From contig NC_092579.1 of the NCBI RefSeq assembly GCF_037975245.1, positions 30,702,666 through 30,764,665 of the forward strand: a stretch of DNA of 62,000 nt, in the 5' to 3' direction. Positions 37,873 to 50,163 of the stretch are shown here, one piece after another. Both the position numbers and the translations under genes were made by a program. A model generated the notes under the pieces. It was not told the DNA's origin and did not search any database. It saw only the letters and a list, made by a program, of their open reading frames with translations. The stretch's first letter is position 1. Each line of letters starts with the position of its first letter. The stretch comes from Apostichopus japonicus (lineage: Eukaryota; Echinodermata; Holothuroidea; Aspidochirotida; Stichopodidae).

Positions 37873-40212
37873 GGCCACATATACAGGTTGCAATGGATAC
37901 TCATTTCTTGGCCTCATTTTTGTCAAAAGCAAAAGTTTACTAGCAGTTCAGGTTTACGCATAACCAATGAGCTGAGTGTCAGAGATCTCTATGATAACTT
38001 CTCTATACACTGCATATTCAACCTCATTTTCCCTCCAAATATCCCGTCTACGGCAATTTCTTGCTGCATGGAGATATGTCATGATATATGAATACAACAC
38101 ATGTCCAGCAAACTGACATTAAGGTAATTCTCACATAATGTTCCATGCATACAGACCTACATCAATGCCGTTCCAAGTAGTACTGTAACCTGCACTGATA
38201 GAATGTCAGAGATCAACTCTGTTGTAGAGCTCCAGCTAAAATATAATTAATGCATGCAAGAATAAAACAATGCAGTCCTTTTTTTTTTACCTTGGTACAG
38301 CTTGCATTTTGACAAGCCAATGTAAAAGCACTCCATGTGGAAATGATTTCTAAGTAAATTATTCATGCACTAATAATCACAAGAAATTAATCCCCAGTAC
38401 ATCATGAAATATTGCAGAGATACATATATAATGTACTGTATGTATTGGAATCCTGTATTGAGTGTACTGGAATCCTGCGCTGAGCGTACTGGAATCCTGT
38501 TTTGAGTGGCATTGACGAAGTATATCAGAAAGCAATGTGAACTAAAGCTCCTTTCCATCACTACGTTTTGTGGATTCATTAATATGTCAGTAAACTTGTC
38601 ATAATTATTAGCATGGATGATGATTTCCTTAACACTTTATCACACACTGTGCACTAGTCTACAGGTTTTCGTCTACTGTATATTAAAGACAAAAAAACAT
38701 AACATAAAAAAATTAACATTGCATGAGATTTTGTCCTGAAATGTTACAACTGGAACACTGGTGACATTACTGTAGATGAATTTCAGATTCATTCATGTTG
38801 AGCAGCTCATCCCCAGCAGTGCAGACACACAAGTAACACACACCCTAACCTGCCAGGGTTTCTTGTGACTATGTCCTCCTACCCTCTTTAATTGGCAAAA
38901 ATTATTACTGTGTTTTCATAGACGGCATTGAATAACCAACTACGTATCAATTATAGAATTTCATTTCCTATTATATATATTATTACATATTATCACAAAA
39001 CTGTATGTTTACTTAAGGCACTGGGATACATACAGTATGTATCATTACAAGGAAGGAAGTGATCCTAAGAACCTTGTAGGCTGAAGCTGTAGCAGTACAG
39101 CAGGTCATTCTGGAGACAGATATTAGACACATACATTTAGATGGAACCAGGACTGGGGGATGGTGGACAGGGGACAGGTGCAAAGTGTATTTACTACAGA
39201 TACAATTTACAGTCAGATTACATACCTGTGGGAACTTCTTGCAATAGGTTTACCAATCACCTAAGTCACAAAATGTTTAGTTGTTTCCACAGAACTTAGA
39301 GTTGAAGTTGGCTAGTCATGCTAATGAAATTGATCTGCAATCAGGCTTTCACTTTGAATATTTGTAAATGAAAAGTTGTAACCTTAAACCTTTCACCAAC
39401 ATCCAAAATGCTCCCAATTCACTAGAGAAATTAGGTCTGAGCAAGGCTTACAACTATATGTATGTATTCTCGGATAGCAGTGTTTTGGTTATTCCACTAT
39501 TTGCTAAGGACATTTCTGTCATCAAGCTCTGAAAACAAATCCTTACTAATTGCAGCCTGTATACATGTTACAAGGTAGTTTGGGATAGAAACTGCACATG
39601 GAAGTACTGGTTGCTGTAAAAATAATTTGAATAAATTAATTAACAACTGTAGAGTACCACACAGAGCTGTGTCAAGAGCCTGCCTGCATGTATGCATACA
39701 TAATCCAGACTAGATATATGCTACAGCTCACTGAACATGCAAGGGCAGAAATTGGTAATATTCACTGTGCACACTAAAGAGCAGTTTCACAAATTATGCA
39801 AGGACCTTCATTAAATATTCAATTCCATTCATCCATCATCAATTCTGCTTCAACCGTTGCTACAGTTACTGGAACTGTATCACACAAGAGTTGGTACATA
39901 GGTGCAAAGAGCACTCGATTGACACTGTTTGAAAATGCAGTGTAGAAGAGAAGCCTACTTATTTACCATTTCATATGCAGCCACATTTGCCCTTCTTAAA
40001 CAGGGAAGAAAGAGGCATTCCTTGATCGTCCCTGAAGTCTTTTTTTTAAGGTCTAACATGTAATATACCATCAGGATAAATACTGTTAGTCTAGATTTCT
40101 ACAACAATGACCTCTGTATAACTTCGGTTATACCAACATCTTTCAATTCCACTCTTTTGCAAGAATAGTATGGCACATGCTGGTTGTCAACTTAGGTCAA
40201 ATGAAGCCTGGA

Positions 40213-41734
40213 TTTATACAGGGGTTCCTGCACCAAAGGAAAATAAAATACCATGACTTGTCCATGACCTATTCATGACCTTTTCATGACCAAATTTGTA
40301 CAAAAACCAAGGTCCAGTTCAATCAAGTAAGTTGTTGCTCCATGCAGTGTCCAAAGTGGAGACAAAACATAAAACAGAGTGTTACTGTATATAACATATT
40401 TCATTCTTTAATTAAGAACATATACCAAAGTCATTGACTGTTTTACTTCTTTGAATTTAACGTAACCAAAAACTGGCACAGATGTCCAGACCTCCCATCA
40501 TCTGTATTAAATGTTAAAATTAATTTGATACAGCTCATGAATAAGAAATTAAGTAAGAAAGTACCATCCAAAGTTTTTTTTGCCATCTATGATTATGTAG
40601 CCATATTTTTTTACATTGAAAGTAAAGAGAATTCCAAACCGAAATTTAAGACAGGATGGTAGGAGTAAGCTACAGCTTCCTATATACAGTGTACTACCAT
40701 ACTACTGTACCAAACTATCTTATTCCCAGAAACAAGATCAATCAAAGAAAACTTTGAAATATACGTCAGATGGCTTAAAACAACATAAATATTTGACTGA
40801 CAATCGCATTTGGAATAAATGTTTAGTAAAAAGCCTGCGATTTATTATTTTTTTAGCAACCCTTAACATCCCGTAAATTTTCTTGTCAGTCTTTCCTTCT
40901 ATGAACTTTAAGCCTATGAAAAAATAATATTTGTGAGGATTCTTTCAATATTTATGCTTGAATCATTAATATACAGTAGCTATAACAAGTAAAGCACATT
41001 CTATTGACTACCAAAGCTAGCTGCTTGATGACAACAAAGACACACGTAGCATTCTACAAACTATGTTTGTCTAACATCTCCACAAATCTCCGCCAACATG
41101 ATAGCCTAACATTACAATAAGTCAACATGGAAAATTGAAAATCTAGCCTAACCATCTGTTTATTTGCTCAAATTAAGTTGCAGTTTGCTGGCACTGAAAA
41201 TATTCACTAATTATTTTTGTTATTGCTGCCATCTTCGACCACGTGGTAGCCTAACACCACACTAAGTCAATGGGAAAATCTAGCCTAGCCATCTGTATAT
41301 TCGCTCAAATTGTGTCACAGTTAGCTGGCACTAAAAATATTCATCGAATAGTTTAGTTATTGCTGCTTTCTTCGACCACATGGTAGCCTAACACCACACT
41401 AAATCAATGGGAAAATCTAACCTAGCCATCTGTATATTCGCTCAAATTATGACGCAATTAGCTGGAAATAACACATCCATAATGGTTTCATTATTGCTGC
41501 TATCTTCGACCACGTATGGTAGCCTAACACCACACTAAGTCAATGGGAAAATCTTGCCTAAACATGGGTTACCCAAAAAAAGTTATTTACAATTATAATA
41601 AAAATATACATATACACCCTACACATGCAATTAAAAAAAGGTTACAATCTTTCCAAAATTTCATGACTTTTCCAGGCCTGGAAAATGAAAATCAAATTTC
41701 ATGACTTTTCCAGGCCGCTGAAACCCTGTTTATA
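40213..41734. mobile_element. Putative non-autonomous DNA transposon with internal 137-bp repeats
   Basis: Candidate element 40219-41728. Ends are CAGGGGTTC at left and GAAACCCTG at right (8 of 9 complementary). Identical 6-bp TTTATA flanks lie at 40213-40218 and 41729-41734. Subterminal TCATGACTTTTCC/CATGACC repeats crowd both ends, as in hAT-type MITEs of animals. The 6-bp duplication does not fit the 8-bp hAT rule, so the superfamily is uncertain. The interior contains a tandem repeat (separate entry) and no transposase frame. Confidence 0.65.
41097..41566 (+). repeat. 137-bp tandem repeat, about 3.4 copies
   Basis: TGGTAGCCTAACACCACACT starts at 41244, 41381 and 41517, with a more diverged copy before 41244. 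Units contain CTAGCCATCTGTATATTCGC and end ATTGCTGC.TTCTTCGACCAC. Lies within the putative transposon at 40219-41728. Confidence 0.92.
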
Positions 41735-42104
41735 TTTAAGACTCGCACATAAGGAGGTGCAGCATTGCAGAATTGTCATTGATTTCTTCAACCTTTTTGA
41801 GTTTATAAAGTGAATGCTAGCTAATTATAATAATAATTAGTGTGTAATATTAGACTAAACTGACTCCACAAAATGAGAACTTTAACAGTCACCTGATACT
41901 GTATACCAATATTACTTTGCTTAATAGGGATGATCAATTAAGTTAGGACAAACTGTGTGACAGCCAATCAACAGTTGACTAGCACAACAAATCTGTAGGT
42001 AGTAGTCCATTAGTCCAGCCTAGCCGGGGAAAGTCACTAATGTACATAATCTGATTATTGAAGGCTTTCAATGGCTATGAACAGTTTGTATTGCTTACAT
42101 GGAC

Positions 42105-42262
42105 ATTGCACTTCAAGGAAGTCTCAATGTCAATTCAAGGAAGTCTCACCACCACTGAAGTACAGCCAATACTACTGACAATGTACCTCAAGGAAGTCTA
42201 ACCTCCACTGAAGTACAGCCAATACCACTGACAATGTACCTCAAGGAAGTCTCACCTCTACC
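42105..42262 (+). repeat. Three-copy repeat of about 55 bp
   Basis: TCAAGGAAGTCT(C)A and CCACTGAAGTACAGCCAATAC followed by ACTGACAATGTACC, repeated nearly head to tail. Confidence 0.85.
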
Positions 42263-43291
42263 TCTACAAAAGAACAGCCACACCTTACAAACTTCTTGCC
42301 TTTTTAACATACATGTGTTGTTAGTAATCAATGTAACAGTAACAGTACCCTATATAGTAAGCCTATACAGTAGCAGTACCAAATAAGAAGTCCTGCAATT
42401 GTTCAGTATGTTCAAGTTGGTGTGATCATTCATGTCTATTATTTCTTTATGATATTTTCTTTCTGAGTTTAGTTTATCACTTAACCCATGCTTGTAGCAT
42501 CTGTATGCAAAAACCATTAAATGTCTGAAACACTGGTCCAAGCACAGGTTTCCTTTGGACCCCCAAACATAACAAGCCAGGTGTGTACTAAATTGAACCC
42601 ACTCATCATTACTGACATCACACTCAGCCTGCAAGCCACAACCTGCAGCATTCATACAGTAGTTTGTACTGTGAGTACACAGCTCCATTTAATTGGCTTT
42701 TAGTGACCTCTGGTGACTAGTTATAACCCTCAGTGCTGTGTATTCAATATCAATTTATCAAGTCAGCACTGCCCTGGGAATTTGGTGGATTGAAGTGGTA
42801 AAAGCCGAAATTGGACTTTCACATAAAATACTAGAAAGTAAAGCAATCCCATATAGACAGGGTTCATGCATATCATTTATAAACTATTATCAAGAGCCTG
42901 GTAGGAAAACCAACAACAACATACTACTATATATTTACCACATATAATACAAACGGTTGGTTTTCAATGAAAGAAATTTCACCACAACATGCTGATATTT
43001 TAAGTGTTCAAGTTACAATGTACTACAAGGGTTGTCCCCAGAATCAGTATTAATATTGTAGAAGGCAGTGCTACTACTACTAATAATAAACAGGTATGAA
43101 TATACGTAGTGTGCAGAATCAGTTTCTGCCCAAAATAACTTGTTAGAGTGCTCATTTACCAAACTACGTAGGTGAAACTGTGCTTGCGGTACTGTAGAAC
43201 TATGCTGAATTTTTAGGCAGCTAGTTGTAGTAAAGTGTGGGTATTATTATACAACGTGACCAAGGAATTCATCTGTGTCCCTTCGTTGACC

Positions 43292-43995
43292 TGTTGTCCG
43301 GTTAGTTTCTGTTTCTGCATATTTTTCTGCATATTTAACTGTTATTTCGGTATATAAGTTATAGTTGTTAAACAACTTACTTCGTGTTCATTGAGCACTA
43401 TAGATGCAAACATGTTTGTAGACAATAGATGGGACCATTAGCCAATCAAATCAAGGGAAATTTGGAAAAGCATTGTCTATTTTTAGCATGAAAATCTCTT
43501 TAATGGAGTAAATTGTGAACCCTGTACCTTGCTGGTTGATTGTTATGATATATTTATTTTTCAAACGAATTCAATGATCTGTAGGATTGTGAGAAATTTT
43601 GGTTCTTTTCAGAAGAACTTGTGGTTTTTTGAAAGAAATAATGAAAGATGTTCATTCAAAAATATGTTTTTTTTTATGTTTTCCTATGACCTAGTTGTGA
43701 GTGTGTACTTGGGGTTTGTTTCTCCAAAAAAAGTTTGAGTCCGCGGGACGCAAGGATTTGAAGATTTTGCCTCCCTGGCCAAAACATTGCGTCCCGGATG
43801 CAGAATCCTGCGTTCGTAACAATGCTGTAGTTATATATTTATGTATCCAACATATAATGGTCTGATTATAGACACATGTACAGCTCCTCAAAATACTGCA
43901 TATTAAATTCTTCTGGGTTCTTCTTTTCAATTTATGTATTTGTGTTGTATGAAATACATATCACTTCATTTTTATATATATGTAACCGGACAACA
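43292..43995. mobile_element. Possible TIR-bounded element, boundaries uncertain
   Basis: TGTTGTCCGGTTA at 43292-43304 and its exact complement TAACCGGACAACA at 43983-43995 form 13-bp inverted repeats 704 bp apart. No matching target-site duplication is seen. The interior holds an inverted pair CGGGACGCAA/TTGCGTCCCG (43744-43753, 43787-43796). Could be a decayed MITE. Confidence 0.45.
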
Positions 43996-45242
43996 AATTA
44001 TTCATGAATATATTGAATTAATATTGTAGTCTTCAAACTCTATGCGAACTGTCTTTACCCATGATTGATAAACATGAACAAAACCGTTCATGGATCTTAT
44101 AGCATAACAAAATGCATGGCTAAATTGTTTATACCAATACACAGCTGATGAAAATGATAAGGGCGTAGTCTGTATGAAATTCTGCAGAGCTGTAGAAGGT
44201 TGCTTCTGTATCTTACCAGAGTCATAGGCTAAATAAAGTTTTATAAGTTAGTTATATATAAATCAATTAAACAACCAATTTGTGATTTCAGACCGTGTGT
44301 ACACTATACCTAGAAATTAGACCTAGCACAGTAGCAGTAGGACTAGAAATTAGAATGAAGGCAAATTCTCAAGTATCATTCAATCACAATTCACCAAAGA
44401 TGCAAAGCAAACATGGCCTAGCCTATTTCGTTCAATATTTCCCCTTTTTACCTTAAGGCTGGCCATTTCTGTAGTGTAGGTAACTTGAACTTGAAGTGTG
44501 AAATTTTTCTTATGTAGGCCTACACTTACAGTAAGAAACATTCCCCCTCGGGGTGCCACGATAATTATTCGTTTTTTTTTCTATGGTTACAAAAATTTAA
44601 AGGTTCGCAACGTCGGTAGCCTATACTTATTGACGAAGCTCTGTTCATGATCTCGCGTGAATTTTCTCCCAGTCAATGATATAACTAATTAGTTACTACC
44701 AATATCAACTTAGGCTAAAATGAATAATCAAACTTATGCTAAAGTTAGGCCTAGTCCTATTTGCATTGCTGGCCTGGAGTGCTGTTTCGTAAAAGAAACT
44801 TTTTTCTTTCTTTTTGCGATACACCATAATGTAGTGCACTCAATAAATTGCTTACCTTTATGTTCAATATTGAGAAGAAGTTTATGCAGACAACGATGGC
44901 TTCAATAAGCAACAGATTGTAGCGTAACTGACCACAGTCCGCTGATCCAAGGTCCAGTCACACACATAGATACGTTCACAGTGTACATATGTAGTAATAT
45001 AATAAGGTGTGTTTTGTTTGGTCCGGGCTGTGGTTGCTATTATTACTCTACTACACATAAAAATCCTTATAGTATTACCATGAGGCAGACTATCAACAAG
45101 TAAGCAAACACCAATCAGCAGCCACGCCTTCAGGTAACTATTTTGAGGGCGCAAGACTTGTTCATGGGAATGAAAAATAATTTCATACCATTTGCCCAAT
45201 TAGAAAGAACAGACCAAGGATCAGGCAGATCAGAAAAAATGA

Positions 45243-45557
45243 GAGTTAAACAGGCGCGTAGCCAAGGGGGGCGGGCAGCCGCCCCCCTTGAGCATATTTC
45301 TTTTTTAAATTAATGTTTTTATGATATCGCTAGTAATTTCAAAAGAGAAAATGCTAAGATGCAACTTACAAGGCCTGGGAAGTGCCATTTCCAGCGATCT
45401 GGGAGGCATTTTCAGCCAAATATTTTGTGTACGCTTCGCGCAAACCATGGTGGCGCTACGCTTAGAGAGTATTCAATGCCGTATCAACGGCTCTGATAAT
45501 TTTTCTACATTTTCGCCCCTCCCTTGGCAAATTCCTGGCTACGCGCCTAGAGTTAAA
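45243..45557. mobile_element. hAT-type MITE with 8-bp TSD
   Basis: Element 45251-45549 (299 bp). Left end CAGGCGCGTAGCCA and right end complementary to TAGGCGCGTAGCCA (13 of 14). Both flanks carry GAGTTAAA (45243-45250 and 45550-45557). C/G-rich subterminal GGGGGGCGGGCAGCCGCCCC lies at the left. The internal 86-codon ORF runs out of the element and is not a recognisable protein. CAGG..CGTAGCCA ends are common among hAT elements of the ZMYM/Tip100-like group, but the link is inferential. Confidence 0.9.
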
Positions 45558-47944
45558 TACAAAAAGGTAGGTTTGGGGTGAATGGACTTCAGCTCAGATA
45601 ACAACAAACATTTCCCTCTGTTGAGTTCATTTCAAATATTACAATCTTATACAATAAGAACAGTCACGTTATTAACTTATCGTAACTGGCAACTGAGTTG
45701 CAAACCTATCTGCAAGTCAAGTCGATATAATCACCCGGCTAAAGATCGATGCAGATAGCGAGTCATCTTTCTCTGTAGCTAAGTAATGAGATAAGGAAAT
45801 TCAATTGTCAAGGGGAAGGGGAAAGTGGTCAATGCCCTCAATTGTTCAATTATATCCATTCCAATTTTTAAATTTGTATTAGTAGAATGTTATGGTTTCA
45901 AACAGACCACACTTGTAATTGTGCAGGAGCCTGAGTTTGTCTTGATATAGGAAGGGGGTACGCCGCCTCCTTCTGAAAGCTTGTTGGCACTAAAAACCAG
46001 GTATACAAACGACATTATGATGAGAATTTGGAAAAGCTCAGCACAGCCCGTCACCGACTTAACTACTATTGAAGTGAATAATCCGATGCAGGTCATTCAA
46101 AATCATTCGTGTCGTAAATTCCATGACGACATTCAATTAAAAGTTCCACATTTTCAATAAGAGTCTCCTCCCCCATTGGAAATCCTGCATATGGCCTGCA
46201 TACCCTGTCCTTAAGATAATCTTCTCCCGCACCGACTGTACACTGAGCGGGCCGAAGAACAGAATTAAATTAATTCAATGAACGGAACATGGGCGGATGG
46301 GCGAGGGCATATGTGGTGAGTTTACCAATGGTTGGACACCAGGATCAATTCTGTATGATGTATTCGACATATTTTGATTTATACTTGGGATATAAATATT
46401 CATAAGCTAGTTATGAGTTCCAACTTATTATTAGAGTAAGGTTTAACTGTAATGATATCCTATATAAAGCGCGCATATATCCTTCACAAACAACATTTCC
46501 TATGAATGATTCCTGCGATGGTGTTTATCAGCTAGTACCTCTCTAAACTGTACTCCAATATCATGCTCTCAAAGCTCTGGTATTGACAGTACAAACAGTT
46601 CCTAACCTTGATCTGATAGAAACATGATATTCATACTGCTCGTGCTGACAAAACGAGTGCTCTGAAGCGGGACATGACAATACAGTATAGAAAAAACTTT
46701 TCCCAACTGAGTGGTTTATCATTCAGGCCATGTGAATATTCATGACTTAATCATACATTCAGCAAACAGTTACACAATTAATTTTGATATTTTGTAGAAT
46801 GTTGATCGTAGCCATTGCTATATCAGTCCAGGTTGTACTTCTGCAACTTTTTTACTCCTTTTAAAAACAGCTGAGGTTCATCAATTAAAGTGACTGTACT
46901 ATGTAGTCTAAGACATAGACCATAAGGTCAGTTAATCACATACAACAACAAAATCAACAGGAAGAAATAAGACTTTTATGGCCACAAATGGCATGTTTAC
47001 AACATAATACAAATTTGTCATGGACAAATAGTGTTGAATGATGTCATCCAAGGGTGCACGCAGCTGTTGGAAATATGAACAACTTGTTATTGTTGAGTAG
47101 TCAGTAGAATGTATAAACCAAAGGATTAACATTAATATTCAGGCCTGCACTAAGGAGCTGATAATGGTCATCTAAAAAATAGCCCTGAAGGAGCCTACCA
47201 GAGATATCTCTTATAATTTAAAGATTTTCATGTTGGCATATTCCGTTATTTTAGCAATAATCATGCATGACTTATATAGATAATGGCATTGTGGTTCTTG
47301 ATAATGTCACCACGTATGTAAATGTTGTATGGAATTTTGTAATGATTTCTGCTCCACCGTAAGTTCTTGTATTTTGTTCAGAAGCAAGTACAATCCTAAA
47401 GGTATACGCAATGATAAAAGTCCCTTCTAAAACAGTAATGATAATAAACTGATCCCTTCATTAATATATTAATATGTGCAATGCGAATGTTCCCCAAGCA
47501 ACGGTCACGGTAATTCACAAGTTCCATAGAATGTTAGAGTATATGCATAATGCAGTATAAATGTGTTCACTTAGGCCTACATCTCAAAGTGGCACAATAG
47601 TAATATTAACAGTAACTAGAACTGCATTTGCCTGCAAAATATTTTCAGGACCTCACACATGCGCATGTATTGTCATACTTAGAATAGGACCCATGTGAGT
47701 GGTGGCTAAAGTGATGAAGGCATCAAAATAAATCAGTGGTTGTTCGTTGGGGTCCTCACGCAAGTTACCTCAGTTGCTAGGTGGATCTGCATCTGGTAAT
47801 CGGGTGAATTCTGGTCGGAGCGTACCATGTAACCACCGTGTACCCAGTGTTCTCACTGTGGAGTAAACTCTGGTATCACTCAACAACAAGGTAACATGGG
47901 ATGCGCTGCCACAGAATATGCTCCCTATTTCATTTCCCCAATAT
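45558..47944. other. Intergenic stretch
   Basis: No gene or bounded repeat recognised; scattered short ORFs only. Confidence 0.6.
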
Positions 47945-49153
47945 TAGGAAACGGGCACCATCTTTGAAACACCATCTACAACTAAACAACAAATATGTAC
48001 AGGCTTTGGCTCCAGCTATGAAGTGCCGTCTCTTATGATAATGACGGAGCGCAGTAGTTTTCTCCTGGAAATGCCCGAAGATGCGGCGTCTGTAATCCGA
48101 GGAACCAACGAACTTCTCTGCTAACTCCTCAGGCTTCAATGGGTTAGACATTCGCGGTGAATATGGCACACCATCACATGGTTCAGCCTCTGTTGAGTCA
48201 TGGTGCTCCGTAGCCAGATCTTCAAACGCTTCAAAGCACTAAAAGATCTCTCGGCTTCCGTCAAACTGGCGGGGGAGACGAGGAGCCACCGCAAGAGAGC
48301 TTTGACTTCGCCAAACATAGCCCGTACCGCTGTATTCATCGACTTGAATATTTGTCTATACCCTTCAACTGACGACGACTGGAACCGGCCTTGAAAGAAA
48401 GGCAGACTAAGCTTAAGATTGTCGGAGAGCTCAGGGTACCAACTCACGAGATCTGGGTGGAGTTCTCCATTCAGCAACATTGCCGCAACTTGTTCTGTGT
48501 GGCTACTGTATGTCCGTAGACGCGAAGTAATGACCTAGATTGGTAGCAGAGCTGTCAAGTACCTTGTAATACTCACTGCGGAACTTCTCTTCAGTGGACT
48601 GCACAAGTTGCTTGCCATCACATGCGTCAGGGATTCTAAACTGGCATATTTCTAGAGGGTCCAGGTGCCATTTTGCTGCCTTCTTGTGTGTATCGTTTAA
48701 AATACTCTTGAAACATTCTTCAGAACAAAGCCGCTGAAGTTTCCTTCCTACTACTCCTGCGGATTCGATCATACCTGATATGGTTACTTCGGAGCTTTGC
48801 AGGGCCTGGTTGAATTTCTCGAGGCATTGAATGATTGGCAGAGCAGCCAGCAATCCGAGAATGCAACTGACAGATGAGACACACTTCATCATTCTTGTGG
48901 CTCTGGATGATATATTGGTGCCGAACTCAGCTGATGCTGTACCTAATGCTTCTATGACATCTTCGGCGTCATTGTTCAGAAAGGCCCTTATAGAAGCTGA
49001 GTGCGTTAGCCACCAGGTTGGACAGATGGGTTTAGGGTTAGGGTCCTCTTGTAAGGACTCCATAAATAACATTATAAAAACCTTTCTCGAAGACCTTCTT
49101 GAATGTACTGAAAATGCAATGTGTTCGCTGCCCCCTCCCCGGCGTTTTTTCAC
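47945..49153 (-). pseudogene. Broken hAT transposase (ZMYM1-like), C-terminal two-thirds
   Basis: Minus-strand frames at 49153-48503, 48480-48136 and about 48169-47945 together resemble the hAT transposases related to zinc finger MYM-type 1 proteins. The first has KPICPTWWLTHSASIRAFLN and SEVTISGMIESAGVVGRKLQ. The second has the C-terminal dimerisation signature SPASLTEAERSFSALKRLK followed by WLRSTMTQQRLNHVMVCHIH. The third has LKPEELAEKFVGSSDYRRRI. Successive parts are in different frames: one shift falls near 48530 (stop TAG in the continuing frame) and one near 48150. The N-terminal zinc finger/DUF4371 part is not seen upstream. TIRs were not found, so it is a decayed fragment, not an active element. 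Confidence 0.9.
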
Positions 49154-49998
49154 TGGCTAAGCCACTGGAGCAGTTTCATCATAGGACCTTGTCACACTCT
49201 TGGACAGTGGATCGATTTATGGTGAGCCAAATGTAGGCTATATCAGTTAGAAACAAGTTGCTACCCAGCTGCACAATGGGCCTAGCCTATTCCATAATGA
49301 GCAATGTCCGGTAGGCTACTACTAGTACTACTTACTATTTTATGACTAGGGCCGGATTATGATATCTCTCAAGGCTGGTCCTAAAAATTGGTAACTGCGT
49401 GCAACGTCTGTATGTCACTCAACCTTTCATTCACCTCTCCTTCCTACCAGTTAGGCTTTGAAGGAGCTAACTCTCTGACGGTCCGGGGCTTAGGTTCAAT
49501 ATGACCTACGATTATTAGGGAATGAATGTTCGCGGAACAGGTATGCTACTTAGAAAGCAGACGGATCAGACATGCTATACCATGTTTGTTGTTACAGTCG
49601 CGTCTAATAACACAATACATATTCAGTACCAACAAAAGCGCCTAAGAATTCAAGGCCTATTTACAAGAATATTACAGATAACAGCAGATAATAGTTAAAA
49701 ACTACCTACCTTTCTAATATTCTATTCTGTGGTCGTGATAACGTGGTCACACGGTCATATACAGGTTGCAACACTCGGAAGTTCCATTTTCGCGCTTCTT
49801 CGGATAGAGGGCAGACTTCTTGAACTAGTTGCAGAGCCGTATATACTGCTCTGACTAGTTGTACATTAAGCCCCGCCCATTATTAATATTCATGATTGGG
49901 AAGAGCAGTAGGTCACATGGCTGTTTGGGGCTGCCACTTCCTGAATATGAACACATTTACCCTACATGATCATTACCCCCCTCCCCCCCCCCGCCTGT
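49154..49998. other. Region upstream of the hAT remnant
   Basis: No intact coding sequence. AGGGCCGGATTATGAT at 49348 resembles hAT element ends but no partner was found. A C-rich tract lies at 49976-49992. Confidence 0.5.
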
Positions 49999-50008
49999 TG
50001 TCCCCAAA

Positions 50009-50021
50009 TGACCTTTGACCT
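50009..50021 (+). promoter_or_regulatory. Perfect DR1 motif, copy 1
   Basis: TGACCTTTGACCT (complement AGGTCAAAGGTCA). Conserved at the start of the 141-bp repeat unit. Confidence 0.35.
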
Positions 50022-50150
50022 CCACCAAAATCAATAGGCTTCTTTTACTCAATGTTATACACCTTCGTACCAAGTATATCTGCCCAAGCTTCCAATATTG
50101 AGATATCATGCTCACAAGGTTTCCACAATTTAACCTCTGATTACCCCAAA

Positions 50151-50163
50151 TGACCTTTGACCT
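50151..50163 (+). promoter_or_regulatory. Perfect DR1 motif, copy 2
   Basis: The same 13 bases at the equivalent position of the second repeat unit, although the rest of the unit has diverged. About 800 bp beyond the SNU13 poly(A) signal. Confidence 0.35.

Larger units (their letters stand above)
34489..40212. other. Intergenic stretch with local duplications
   Basis: No gene recognised. It holds the 20-bp minisatellite at 35717-36169, a purine-rich array at 36332-36520, duplicated blocks at 37.27-37.50 and 37.69-37.87 kb, and a short 23-bp repeat near 38438-38509. The words GGGGTTCCCTAACTGGGGTG at 36318 resemble hAT element ends, but no partner end was found. Confidence 0.7.

Noticed and set aside
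42350-42688. 112-codon minus ORF
   Set aside because: No recognisable domain; overlapped by an equally open frame on the other strand.
49017-49044. GGGTTTAGGGTTAGGGTCC telomere-like words
   Set aside because: They lie within the coding frame of the hAT remnant (PNPKPICPT on the minus strand).
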